Position numbers and translations under genes: made by a program
Shown: positions 23,846-31,866 of the stretch, piece after piece
Position numbering within the stretch: position 1 is the first letter of the stretch
Layout of the letters: each line of letters opens with the position of its first letter
Notes under the pieces: generated by a model
Seen by the model: only the letters and a program-made list of their open reading frames with translations
Database searches by the model: none
What the model was told of the DNA's origin: nothing
Source of the DNA: Poriferisodalis sp965215815
Lineage (GTDB): Bacteria; Actinomycetota; Acidimicrobiia; Acidimicrobiales; Poriferisodalaceae
Length of the DNA stretch: 64,000 bases
Direction of reading: 5' to 3'
Assembly (NCBI RefSeq): GCF_965215815.1
Contig: NZ_CBDCEO010000013.1
Coordinates: 310,001-374,000, forward strand

Positions 23846-25096
23846 CTACTTCTTGCCGATCTCGTTCCACGGACCGCCGTCGGCCCGCGGCTCTCGCGGC
23901 AATCCGAGCACTCGGTCGCCCACGATGTTGCGCTGCACCTCGGACGTGCCGGCGTAGATCGTCCCCGGCCTCGCGCCCATGAAGGTCTGCACCCATGAGA
24001 GCGAGGAGAACTCTGCGCCGACCGCGTCGGTGTTGATGCCGTTCACCGCCGGATGGCCGCTCGGGGCAGTGGCTTCCATGCCCAGAATCTCCAGCGAGAA
24101 CTCAGTGAGCCAGTGGTGGTACTCGCTCCACAGCAGCTTGTGCAGCGACGATTCCGGCCCGGGGGACTTGCCCGCCAGCACGTTGGTGATGTTGCGCTGG
24201 CCCATCCACTTCATGATCTCGACCTTGGCGTGCGCCTGCGCGAGCTTCTGACGCACCAGCGGATTGTCGGTGGCGCCCCGCTCGACGGCAACGGCAGTCA
24301 CCCGGTCCAGCTCGTTGCGGAATCGCAGCGCATCGGTGGTGGCCCCGTGACCGCGTTCGAAACCGAGGAGCACGTTTGCGACCCGCCAACCGTCATTCAC
24401 GTCGCCGACCACGCTCTCCTTCGCCGTTTTGGCGTCGGTGAAGAAGACTTCGTTGAAGTCGTGCCGGTTGTTGATGTTGATGATCGGGCGCATCTCGACG
24501 CCGGGCTGATCCACCGGGACCAGCAGGAACGAGATGCCACGGTGCTTGGCCTCGGTGGGGTTCGTCCGGCACAGCACGAAGATCCAGTTGGCCGTGTGGC
24601 CGCTGGAGGTCCAGATCTTTTGGCCGTTGATGACCCACTCGTCGCCGTCGAGCACGGCGCGGGTGCCCAGGTTGGCGAGATCGGAGCCGCTGTCGGGCTC
24701 GCTGTAACCCTGACACCAACGATGCTCGCCAGAGATGATCTTGGGCAGGAAGTGGCGCTTCTGCTCTTCGGTGCCGCACTCGATGATGGCGTTGCCCACC
24801 ATGGTGATGCTGAAGCCGTCGTTGTCACCGCCCGTCGGCACGCCTGCGGTCAAGAACTCCTCGGCGAGCACGACACGCTCCACCTCGCTGAGCCCAGCAC
24901 CGCCGTATTCGATCGGCCACGACACAGCCAGCAACTGGTTCTCGGCCAAAAGCGCACGCCACTCCTCGACGAACTTCTCCCGGGCCTCCTCGGAGAGATC
25001 GCCCATGCCGCCCCAGTTGGGAGGCAAGTGCTCGGCCAGGAACGCCTGGATCTTCTCCCGGTAGTCCTCAGCCTCTTCGGTGTATGTGGGATCCAT
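23846..25096 (-). CDS. Acyl-CoA dehydrogenase (FadE17-like)
   Basis: A 416-residue flavoprotein. WCQGYSEPDSGSDLANLGTR binds FAD and substrate, EWVINGQKIWTSSGHTANWI is the family signature, and GTIYAGTSEVQRNIVGDRVL ends the protein. Where short-chain enzymes carry the catalytic Glu (YEGT), this protein has Ala (YAGT), as in several actinobacterial FadE proteins that place the base elsewhere or act on unusual acyl-CoAs. It lies between the carboxyltransferase and the SDR on the same strand. Confidence 0.9.
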   Translation of the reverse strand: MDPTYTEEAEDYREKIQAFLAEHLPPNWGGMGDLSEEAREKFVEEWRALLAENQLLAVSWPIEYGGAGLSEVERVVLAEEFLTAGVPTGGDNDGFSITMVGNAIIECGTEEQKRHFLPKIISGEHRWCQGYSEPDSGSDLANLGTRAVLDGDEWVINGQKIWTSSGHTANWIFVLCRTNPTEAKHRGISFLLVPVDQPGVEMRPIININNRHDFNEVFFTDAKTAKESVVGDVNDGWRVANVLLGFERGHGATTDALRFRNELDRVTAVAVERGATDNPLVRQKLAQAHAKVEIMKWMGQRNITNVLAGKSPGPESSLHKLLWSEYHHWLTEFSLEILGMEATAPSGHPAVNGINTDAVGAEFSSLSWVQTFMGARPGTIYAGTSEVQRNIVGDRVLGLPREPRADGGPWNEIGKK

Positions 25097-25152
25097 GGTC
25101 GCGCTCCCCTATTGCTCGCCGCTGAGTCTGCCACGCGGCTCGTCGCGTTGGC

Positions 25153-26703
25153 TCAGGGCCTATAACCAAACGAACTCGGCCCGGTTCGCAGGGAGCGGCG
25201 GGCCAGGTCTGCCCATTCGCACAGCAGCGGGCGGGTGTCGCGAGGGTCGATGATCTCCTCGACCTCGAAGAACTCCGCCGAACGATGCGGCGAGCGCACC
25301 AGGTTCAACCGCTCGCGTATGTCTTCCAGGAGCTCGTCGGGCGTGTCGCTGTCGGCGAGGTCCTGCTTGTAGGCGACTTCGATGCCGCCCTCGATCGGCA
25401 GCGAGCCCCAGTCGCCCGAAGGCCAGGCGAAGCGGAAGCTGCGCGCGCCGGGTTTGTTGTTGGCGGCGCCCGCGACACCGAAGGCCTTGCGGATCACCAC
25501 GCACGCGAACGGAGCGGTCAACTGCCCGAGGGCCGCCAGCGCGGCCGATCCGAACCGGATGGTGCCGCTCTCCTCGGACTCCTTGCCGATGAGAAAGCCT
25601 GGGCAGTCCTCGAGGTGCACGACCGGCAGATGGAACGTGGAGGCAGTGTCGAGCAGGCGGATCAGCTTGCGGCATCCATCGGCGGTCCAGCCGCCGCCGT
25701 ACACGTAGGGATCCTCGGCGAACACCGCCACCGGCCAGCCGTCGAGGCGCGCCAGCCCGGTAATGATCGAACGTCCCCAGCGCTGCCCGATCTCGAAGAA
25801 GCTGCCTTGATCGAACACCGACTCGATGATCGACCGCATCTTGTAGACGCGTCGCGGCTCGCGCGGCACGATCGAGATCAGCTCGCCATCGCGGCGCTGG
25901 GGACTGTCGCCGCCCAGCACGCGCTCGGGAAGTTCGTCCACGTTCGAAGGCAGGTACGACAGGAATTGCCGGGCACGATCGAACGCCTCAGCCTCGCTGC
26001 CGACCACATCGTCGATGGCGCCGTTCGCGGTGTGAATGTCGGCGTGGCCCAGCTCTTCTTTGCCGTGATCGCCAAGCGATGCCTGCATGACCAGCGCCGG
26101 ACCGGCGATCATCATCTGCGCGGTGTCGCGCACGATCACCGAGTAGTGCGCCGTGGCCACTCGGGCCGCGCCGATGCCCGCAACCGAGCCCAGTGCCAGC
26201 GACACCGACGGCGCCACTGAGAGGTGGTTCACGATGGTGTCCCAGCCGCGCAGCTCGGGGATGTACGTGCGACCGGCCATCTCGATGGACCTCACCGATC
26301 CACCGCCGCCCATGCCGTCCACCAGTCGGATGTGCGGCAGCCGCATCTCGTAGGCCATGGACTCGGCGGCGTTGCGCTTCTCCGGAATGGTGGCGTCCGA
26401 CGAGCCGCCCCGCACTGTGAAGTCGTCGCCGGACAGGATGACCGGACGGTCGTCGATGCGGGCAAGGCCGAATATGAAGTTCGACGGCGTCAGGTGGACG
26501 AGGTCGCCGTGATCGTCGTATTCCGCGACGCCGGCGGTCTTGCCGATCTCGTGGAACGAACCCTTGTCGGCCACGGCGTCGATGCGTTCACGCACGGTCA
26601 TCTTGCCGAAGAAGTGCTGTCGCTCGACCTTGTCGGGCCCGCCCAGCGCCTCGGCAAACGCCTCCCGGCGCCGAAGCTCAGCAATCTCAGGCTCCCAGCC
26701 CAT
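25153..26703 (-). CDS. Acyl-CoA carboxylase carboxyltransferase (beta) subunit
   Basis: A 516-residue carboxyltransferase. Tandem crotonase-like halves are seen: GGSSDATIPEKRNAAESMAY and VDGMGGGGSVRSIE in the first, and FEIGQRWGRSIITGLARLDG, CPGFLIGKESEESG and GVAGAANNKPG in the second. It transfers CO2 from a biotin carrier to an acyl-CoA such as propionyl-, methylcrotonyl- or a related CoA. No biotin carboxylase/carrier alpha subunit is encoded in the window, so the partner must lie elsewhere. It appears to be the first gene of a four-gene leftward operon. Confidence 0.9.
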   Translation of the reverse strand: MGWEPEIAELRRREAFAEALGGPDKVERQHFFGKMTVRERIDAVADKGSFHEIGKTAGVAEYDDHGDLVHLTPSNFIFGLARIDDRPVILSGDDFTVRGGSSDATIPEKRNAAESMAYEMRLPHIRLVDGMGGGGSVRSIEMAGRTYIPELRGWDTIVNHLSVAPSVSLALGSVAGIGAARVATAHYSVIVRDTAQMMIAGPALVMQASLGDHGKEELGHADIHTANGAIDDVVGSEAEAFDRARQFLSYLPSNVDELPERVLGGDSPQRRDGELISIVPREPRRVYKMRSIIESVFDQGSFFEIGQRWGRSIITGLARLDGWPVAVFAEDPYVYGGGWTADGCRKLIRLLDTASTFHLPVVHLEDCPGFLIGKESEESGTIRFGSAALAALGQLTAPFACVVIRKAFGVAGAANNKPGARSFRFAWPSGDWGSLPIEGGIEVAYKQDLADSDTPDELLEDIRERLNLVRSPHRSAEFFEVEEIIDPRDTRPLLCEWADLARRSLRTGPSSFGYRP

Positions 26704-26904
26704 CCGACCCCCCTCTTCTTGCCTTCGCCCCTCGGGTCATGGGACCGCAGCCGTTCACACGCGACCGCAGGATCCAAGTGTCCTGAGGGTACGCGCAGTG
26801 CCGAGGTGCTTTGCGGGCGCGCTGCTTCTGGCAGGTGTCTTGCCTGGAGTTTGACTGCTGTCGGGCTGCTGCTCTCGTGTCCAAGTGGACAGGCCATTGC
26901 GAAG

Positions 26905-26915
26905 ATAACAGTTAT
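26905..26915. promoter_or_regulatory. Palindromic site before a two-gene hypothetical operon
   Basis: ATAACAGTTAT is a perfect inverted repeat with a one-base centre, in a short AT-rich island within GC-rich DNA. It is 31 bp upstream of the GTG start at 26947. A second palindrome, GTCCAAGTGGAC, lies just before it (about 26879-26890). It could be an operator or promoter element. Confidence 0.35.
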
Positions 26916-26946
26916 TTTCATGTTATTTCCATTTACTGTCTCAGCG

Positions 26947-27162
26947 GTGTCTGCGGATGCGCCGTTCGTTCGGTTGCCCGGTGCCATCGAGTTGAATCGC
27001 GACGAGGCGCTCGCTGTGTTGGACGCACTCGACAGCGCAAAAGCGGCAGCTCGAAGCGCGCATGAACAGCGGGTTGCAGAGGCTGCGATCCTGATCATCA
27101 CGCGTAAGCTCTGGGACGAGCTCGCGGACATTCTCGAAATGAACGGAGGGCACGATGTCTAG
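26947..27162 (+). CDS. Small hypothetical helical protein
   Basis: From GTG 26947 the product has 71 residues: APFVRLPGAIELNRDEALAV then LDALDSAKAAARSAHEQRV, and an acidic C-terminus. The pattern FVRLPGAIEL-RDEA--VL-ALD is one I associate with small actinobacterial proteins of unknown role. An ATG at 26920 in the same frame is an alternative but would place the palindrome in the RBS position. The stop overlaps the next gene by 8 bp (ATGTCTAG), so the two are coupled. Confidence 0.55.
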   Translation: MSADAPFVRLPGAIELNRDEALAVLDALDSAKAAARSAHEQRVAEAAILIITRKLWDELADILEMNGGHDV

Positions 27163-27502
27163 GCCGCCGACCATGCGACACCTCGTCCCGGAGGACCAGC
27201 CAGTGCGTGCGCGACTTGCCGCGGAGCGGCTTGGTGTTGATCTGTTCGACATCTACTGCATGATCGAATGGGGCGAGATCGTGGGCGGCCCCGATCCGGA
27301 TCGCGACGTCGCAGTTCCCGCCGCCGAGATTGACCGCGTGCTTGCGGCTGGCGGTGCCCCGAATTATGCCGAAGTGCTCAGGAAGTACGGATCAGGCGCT
27401 GACATCCCTCAGGCCGAGGCACGCCGACTTTCAGCGATGCACGACACGCTCGTGGCCTGCGCGCCGGCTGCATCCACCAGCGAGGGATCGCTCGAGGCAT
27501 AA
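27155..27502 (+). CDS. Small hypothetical protein, coupled to the previous gene
   Basis: A 115-residue protein with an N-terminal segment VRARLAAERLGVDLFDIYCM that looks helical and a middle DRDVAVPAAEIDRVLAAGG. No recognised domain; the start resembles nothing catalytic. It overlaps the upstream gene by 8 bp, so both were probably acquired or conserved as a unit. A regulator-toxin pair is a possibility only by size and coupling. Confidence 0.55.
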   Translation: MSRPPTMRHLVPEDQPVRARLAAERLGVDLFDIYCMIEWGEIVGGPDPDRDVAVPAAEIDRVLAAGGAPNYAEVLRKYGSGADIPQAEARRLSAMHDTLVACAPAASTSEGSLEA

Positions 27503-27610
27503 GTCTGGCGAGAGCGCCGGCGATGACTCCGAGGCGGGGCTCGCCGGGCCGGGATGCGTCTTGGCACTCAGGCGGACCAGCCAGGACAGCCGACCCGTTC
27601 AAGCGGCGGC

Positions 27611-28642
27611 TCAGCCGGCGGTGGGGTCAACCAGCAGTTTGACGGCGGGGTTGCGCTTCGTGGCGAGATCGTCGATTGTCTGCGGCAGCTCGTCGAGGGT
27701 GACCGTGCCATTTACGAGCGGGGCGACGCTGATGCGGCCGTCAGCGATGAAGCCTGCCGCAGCCCGCATCTCATCAAGGCTGAATGCCAGCGAGGTGTCC
27801 ACCGAGATCTCCTTGAACAGCCAGCGGTTCGGGCGGATCGTGGCGTCGCTGCCGGTCACGCCGACGATGCAGACCGAGCCGCCGTAACGCACCATGCCAA
27901 CCGACTGCTGGATGGTCTGTGGGATGCCGGCGCAGTCAAAGGCGATGTCGGCCCGCAAGCCACCCGTGGCCTCGTTCACCGCTTCCCGCATCTGTGCGCC
28001 GGGCTCGACCGCGACATCGGCACCGGTGTCGAGCGCCAACCTGCGTCGGTCGGCGTCGGGCTCCACCGCGATCACCTTGCCGGCGCCTGCCAGGCGCGCG
28101 CACTGGGCGACCAGCAGGCCGATCGGGCCGCAGCCGACAACGCACACCACATCGCCGGCGCGCATGCGGCTGCGGCGCACAGCATGCAGCGCCACCGAGA
28201 CGGGCTCGATCACTGCAGCGTCGTCGTCGGTGAGCTCATCGGGCACCCGCACCAGTCGGTCGGCACTTGCTGCCATGAACGGCGCGAAGCCACCCGAGGC
28301 CGGCGCGTTCGCACCGATGTAGTACGAGCGCGCCGTCGAGCAGTACGCGCCGAGATCGGCTCGGCACTCTGCGCAGCGACCGCAGCCTGGCGCCAACCCG
28401 CCCGTGACGCGATCGCCCATGCCGACGACACGAACGTCGGAGCCCACGGCGACAACGTTGCCGACCCACTCGTGGCCGCAGATGCCCGGCGCGTAGGGCC
28501 ATCCCTCGACATACGCGTGCACGTCACTTCCGCAGATCCCGCAGAGCGAGATCTCGACAAGCGCGTCGCCCGGCCCAGGCGTCGGTTCGTCAACCTCTCG
28601 CAATTCGAAGTGTCCCTTGCCAGTCACCAGTCCCGTACGCAT
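27611..28642 (-). CDS. Zinc-dependent alcohol dehydrogenase (MDR family)
   Basis: A 343-residue medium-chain dehydrogenase from ATG 28642 (the longer frame is not needed). Catalytic zinc ligands are in CGICGSDVHAY and GICGHEWVG. The structural zinc cluster is GCGRCAECRADLGAYC. The NAD(P) site is VVGCGPIGLLVAQ, followed by VIAVEPDADRR, where the acidic residue favours NAD. It is nearest to threonine/sorbitol dehydrogenase-like enzymes, but the substrate is not certain. It diverges from the SDR at 28747. Confidence 0.88.
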   Translation of the reverse strand: MRTGLVTGKGHFELREVDEPTPGPGDALVEISLCGICGSDVHAYVEGWPYAPGICGHEWVGNVVAVGSDVRVVGMGDRVTGGLAPGCGRCAECRADLGAYCSTARSYYIGANAPASGGFAPFMAASADRLVRVPDELTDDDAAVIEPVSVALHAVRRSRMRAGDVVCVVGCGPIGLLVAQCARLAGAGKVIAVEPDADRRRLALDTGADVAVEPGAQMREAVNEATGGLRADIAFDCAGIPQTIQQSVGMVRYGGSVCIVGVTGSDATIRPNRWLFKEISVDTSLAFSLDEMRAAAGFIADGRISVAPLVNGTVTLDELPQTIDDLATKRNPAVKLLVDPTAG

Positions 28643-28746
28643 GCCCCCATCGTCGCGCACGGCCTGCGAGATCGCGCTGGCCGAGACGAAGCGCGAGGCA
28701 GCGCCCGGACATAGCGCGCGGTAGCGCGTGGACATATGGTGCGCGC

Positions 28747-29532
28747 ATGGAATTGAGACTCGACGGCCGCACAGCGCTCATCACCGGCGGCAGCCGGGGT
28801 CTTGGCCGCGCCATGGCCGAGACATTCGCTGCGGCGGGTGCATCAGTAGCGGTGGTGGCACGCGACCGCGACGTGCTCGACGAGACGCTGTCGGCACTGC
28901 AGGCTGCGAACCCCCATGCAGCCCACGCGGCGATCTCCGCTGACGTCCGTCAGGCCTCAGAGGTCGCTCGGGCTCATGCCGAGGCCGTGGCCGCATGCGG
29001 GCCGATCGACATCCTCGTCAACAACAGCGGGACATCGAACGCCAAACCCTTCCTCGACATCGACGATGACGACTGGCAGGACGACTTCGACCTGAAGCTC
29101 TTCTCCGCCGTACGCCTGTGCCGGCTGTGCTTGCCGCACATGCGCGACCAAGGCTGGGGCCGCATCATCAACTCCCTGAACATCGGAGCGAAGGCCGCAA
29201 GCGCGCAGACGTGCCCGACTGCAGCGACCCGGGCGGCAGGCTTGGCGATGACCAAGGCGCTCGCCTCAGAGTTCGCTGCCGACGGCGTCCTCGTGAATGC
29301 GCTCATCACCGGCTTGCTCGTCACTCACCAGTGGCGTACGCGCTGGGAGCGCGAGGGAACCGGCACCACGTTCACCGAATTCACCGCAGCGGTCGGGGAC
29401 CGCATTCCCGCCGGTCGCATGGGCGATGCCCAAGAGTTCGCGAACCTCGCCCTGTTCCTCGCGAGCGATGCCGCCAGCTACGTGACCGGCACCGCCATCA
29501 ACATCGACGGCGGGCTGTCCCCCGTCGTCTAA
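28747..29532 (+). CDS. Atypical SDR lacking the YxxxK catalytic pair
   Basis: A 261-residue SDR fold: TGGSRGLGRAMAETF, DILVNNSGTSN, and the C-terminal SYVTGTAINIDGG are typical. The active-site helix, however, reads PTAATRAAGLAMTKALA, so the usual Tyr and Lys are Thr and Arg. SDRs with a TRAAGLALTK-type segment form a recognisable atypical group whose activity is poorly known. The product probably binds a nucleotide but may not be a standard dehydrogenase. The end of the gene is duplicated 63 bp downstream. Confidence 0.82.
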   Translation: MELRLDGRTALITGGSRGLGRAMAETFAAAGASVAVVARDRDVLDETLSALQAANPHAAHAAISADVRQASEVARAHAEAVAACGPIDILVNNSGTSNAKPFLDIDDDDWQDDFDLKLFSAVRLCRLCLPHMRDQGWGRIINSLNIGAKAASAQTCPTAATRAAGLAMTKALASEFAADGVLVNALITGLLVTHQWRTRWEREGTGTTFTEFTAAVGDRIPAGRMGDAQEFANLALFLASDAASYVTGTAINIDGGLSPVV

Positions 29533-29594
29533 GTGCCACGAGACCGCAGCCCGCCCTCGCAACCGACACTGCGGGGGCTGTCCCCCGTCGTCTA
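29512..29594. repeat. 20-bp direct repeat at the SDR 3' end
   Basis: GGGCTGTCCCCCGTCGTCTA occurs at 29512-29531, the SDR C-terminus and most of its stop, and again exactly at 29575-29594, overlapping the stop of the convergent thioesterase gene. The copies are 63 bp apart. This looks like a local duplication or a trace of rearrangement. Confidence 0.8.
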
Positions 29595-30002
29595 GCCGGG
29601 CACCAGCGCTTCGAGCTTGCCCATCAGGTCGGGGGGTGGGCGGCGAGGCTTGCCGTCGTTGTCGCAGATCGCCGCGACCAGGTTGGCTTCCACCAGCACC
29701 GTGTCATCGGCCTCCCGGATGATCCGCTGCTGCCAGCGCGTGCTGGCGCGCCGGTGCTCGGCCAGCTCAGTTTCGACACGAAGTGTGTCTCGCGCAGTCG
29801 CGGGTGCCCGAAAGCGCACCTCGAGGTTGGTCACCACAATCTGCACGTTCTGATCTGACAGGTCTGGCAACGCGAGATCGGCCGACTCCAGCGCCAGGCA
29901 TCGAGCCGCTTCGAAATACGACACGTAGACCGCGTGGTTGACGTGGTTGTACGGGTCCAATTCGCCGAAGCGCGGCACGATCGTGGTCGCGTGGGTCGCC
30001 AT
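29592..30002 (-). CDS. Acyl-CoA thioesterase, 4HBT hotdog fold
   Basis: From ATG 30002 the protein has 136 residues, normal for a single hotdog domain. ELDPYNHVNHAVYVSYFEAA holds the catalytic Asp and the conserved NHVNH motif of 4-hydroxybenzoyl-CoA thioesterase-type enzymes. LEVRFRAPATARDTLRVETE is the typical second strand pair. It hydrolyses a CoA thioester of unknown identity. It is divergent from the Ppx/GppA gene, with 72 bp between the starts. Confidence 0.87.
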   Translation of the reverse strand: MATHATTIVPRFGELDPYNHVNHAVYVSYFEAARCLALESADLALPDLSDQNVQIVVTNLEVRFRAPATARDTLRVETELAEHRRASTRWQQRIIREADDTVLVEANLVAAICDNDGKPRRPPPDLMGKLEALVPG

Positions 30003-30074
30003 CGGCGCAACGCTAGGGGCCAACGACCGCCGCCGAGCTCGGGTCGTGCAACTATCCCTCTAGCGTTGCGGTAC

Positions 30075-31712
30075 GTGAGCGTCATCGCAGCGATCGACGT
30101 GGGAACGAACTCGTTCCACCTCGTCGTCGCATCCGTCGACGCCGAGGGCCATCTCGAGGTCCTGACCCGCGAGCGCGAGCCGGTCCGACTTGGCTCGGGC
30201 GGCGAAGACATGAAACGCCTCGAACCCGACGCCATGGATCGCGGCATCTCCACGCTCGGCCGGATGCGACGGATCGCCATCCACGCCGGAGCGACGAGCG
30301 TCACCGCTGTGGCCACCAGCGCTGTGCGCGAGGCCGACAACCGCAACGAGTTCACCAAGCGAGCCCGCAGTGAGGCCGGCGTGGACATCGAGGTGGTGTC
30401 CGGCGTGGAAGAGGCCCGGCTGATCCACCTCGGCGTGCTGGCGGCGGTCCCGTTGCTGGACAAGCGCCACCTGCTCATCGACATCGGCGGCGGCTCTACC
30501 GAGTTCATCATCGGCGACGGCGCCGAACCGCTGCTGTTGCGCAGCCTGAAGCTGGGCTCGATCCGGTTGACCGATCGCTTCTTTCCCGAAGGTCGGACCT
30601 GCGAGCGCTCTGTGCTGGAGTGCTGTATCTACATCAAGTCGTTCCTCGGGCACCTGCCGTCCGAGATCGCAGAGCTTGGCTTCGAGACAGCGGTCGGCTC
30701 GTCGGGAACCATCGCGGCACTTGCGCGCATCTGCGCGATCCGGCGTGGCGATCGCGACAGCCGTACTGGGCGGTTGTCATTCACGGCGACCGAACTTCGC
30801 TCGCTCACTTCGGATCTCGTAAACGCGACAGAACCCGCGCACCGCCTCGCTATCGAGGGGCTGGAAGAACGCCGGGCGGACATCATCGTGGGCGGCGCCC
30901 TGTTGTTGGAGCAGACGTTCAATCTGCTCGGCATCGAGCGCATGGAGGTCTCCGACTTCGCCCTGCGCGAAGGCATCCTGTTTGAGCAGATGCGGCGGGC
31001 CGCTGCGCCTGAGCTGGACCCGTTCCATCGCCTCGAAGATCTGCGGCGCTCAGGCGTGATGTACGTGGCGAACAGCTACCACGAAGACCTCGGGCACGCC
31101 GAGCACATCACCGACCTTGCCCTCGAGCTGTTCGATGCACTCGGCGCGGAGCACGGGCTCGACGACGAGGATCGGGAGCTGTTCGAGGCGGCCTCATTGC
31201 TGCACAACGTGGGTATCTTCATCTCCCACAGCGCCCACCACCGCCACAGCTACTACATCATCCGCAACAGCGAGCACCTGACTGGTTTCACCGAGCGCGA
31301 GATCGAGATCATCGCCCAGGTGGCCCGCTACCACCGCAAGAGCGCTCCCAAGTCCAAGCACTCCGATTTCGCCTCCCTGAGCTCGCCCGACAAGAACAAG
31401 GTGCGTTGGATGGCGGCGATGCTGCGGGTGGCGATCGGCCTGGACCGTTCCAACCGTCAGGTCGTGACGCGCGTTCGAGTTGCGGACGCTCCCGAGGCTG
31501 AACTCAGGCTGATCGCACGGGTCTCACCAGGCGCGGACACCTCGGTGGAGCTGTTCACCGCCCGAGCCCGCAGCGCACTGCTCGAAGCCATCACGGGACG
31601 CACGGTGGTGATCCAGCCCGAGGTAGCAGAGACGGGCAAGGCAGTGCACCCGACGAATGGTCTGGCCGCCAGCAAAGCAGCGGCGCCTGCCGAACCCGCC
31701 AGCCAGCATTAG
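30075..31712 (+). CDS. Exopolyphosphatase / Ppx-GppA family phosphatase
   Basis: About 545 residues from GTG 30075. The ASKHA-fold motifs are clear: VIAAIDVGTNSFHLVVASVD, LLIDIGGGSTEFIIGD and TAVGSSGTIAALA. The C-terminal third (from about residue 330) is an HD-like helical domain with AASLLHNVGIFISHSAHHRH and YYIIRNSEHLTGF. It removes terminal phosphates from polyphosphate and/or pppGpp. The long upstream open frame overlaps the divergent thioesterase and was discarded. Confidence 0.9.
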   Translation: MSVIAAIDVGTNSFHLVVASVDAEGHLEVLTREREPVRLGSGGEDMKRLEPDAMDRGISTLGRMRRIAIHAGATSVTAVATSAVREADNRNEFTKRARSEAGVDIEVVSGVEEARLIHLGVLAAVPLLDKRHLLIDIGGGSTEFIIGDGAEPLLLRSLKLGSIRLTDRFFPEGRTCERSVLECCIYIKSFLGHLPSEIAELGFETAVGSSGTIAALARICAIRRGDRDSRTGRLSFTATELRSLTSDLVNATEPAHRLAIEGLEERRADIIVGGALLLEQTFNLLGIERMEVSDFALREGILFEQMRRAAAPELDPFHRLEDLRRSGVMYVANSYHEDLGHAEHITDLALELFDALGAEHGLDDEDRELFEAASLLHNVGIFISHSAHHRHSYYIIRNSEHLTGFTEREIEIIAQVARYHRKSAPKSKHSDFASLSSPDKNKVRWMAAMLRVAIGLDRSNRQVVTRVRVADAPEAELRLIARVSPGADTSVELFTARARSALLEAITGRTVVIQPEVAETGKAVHPTNGLAASKAAAPAEPASQH

Positions 31713-31866
31713 AGCCAGCGCACAAGCCGCCCAATCCAAGCACAGCACCGCCCGCTCAGGCCAGTAGCTTCGCCGCTTGGCCCCCCCCTCTCCGGGCTCC
31801 GCACCTCGGCCCCCGGTCGTCACCCTGGGCAGCAACGGCGCTCGCTCTCGCGGAAGGAAGACGACT

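Noticed and set aside
22858..23982. Plus-strand frame of 374 codons
   Set aside because: Shadow over the SDR and the end of the acyl-CoA dehydrogenase; no recognisable domain.
24053..25165. Plus-strand frame of 370 codons
   Set aside because: Shadow of the acyl-CoA dehydrogenase on the minus strand.
27554..28714. Plus-strand frame of 386 codons, His/Arg-rich
   Set aside because: Antisense shadow of the zinc alcohol dehydrogenase, which has complete metal and NAD motifs.
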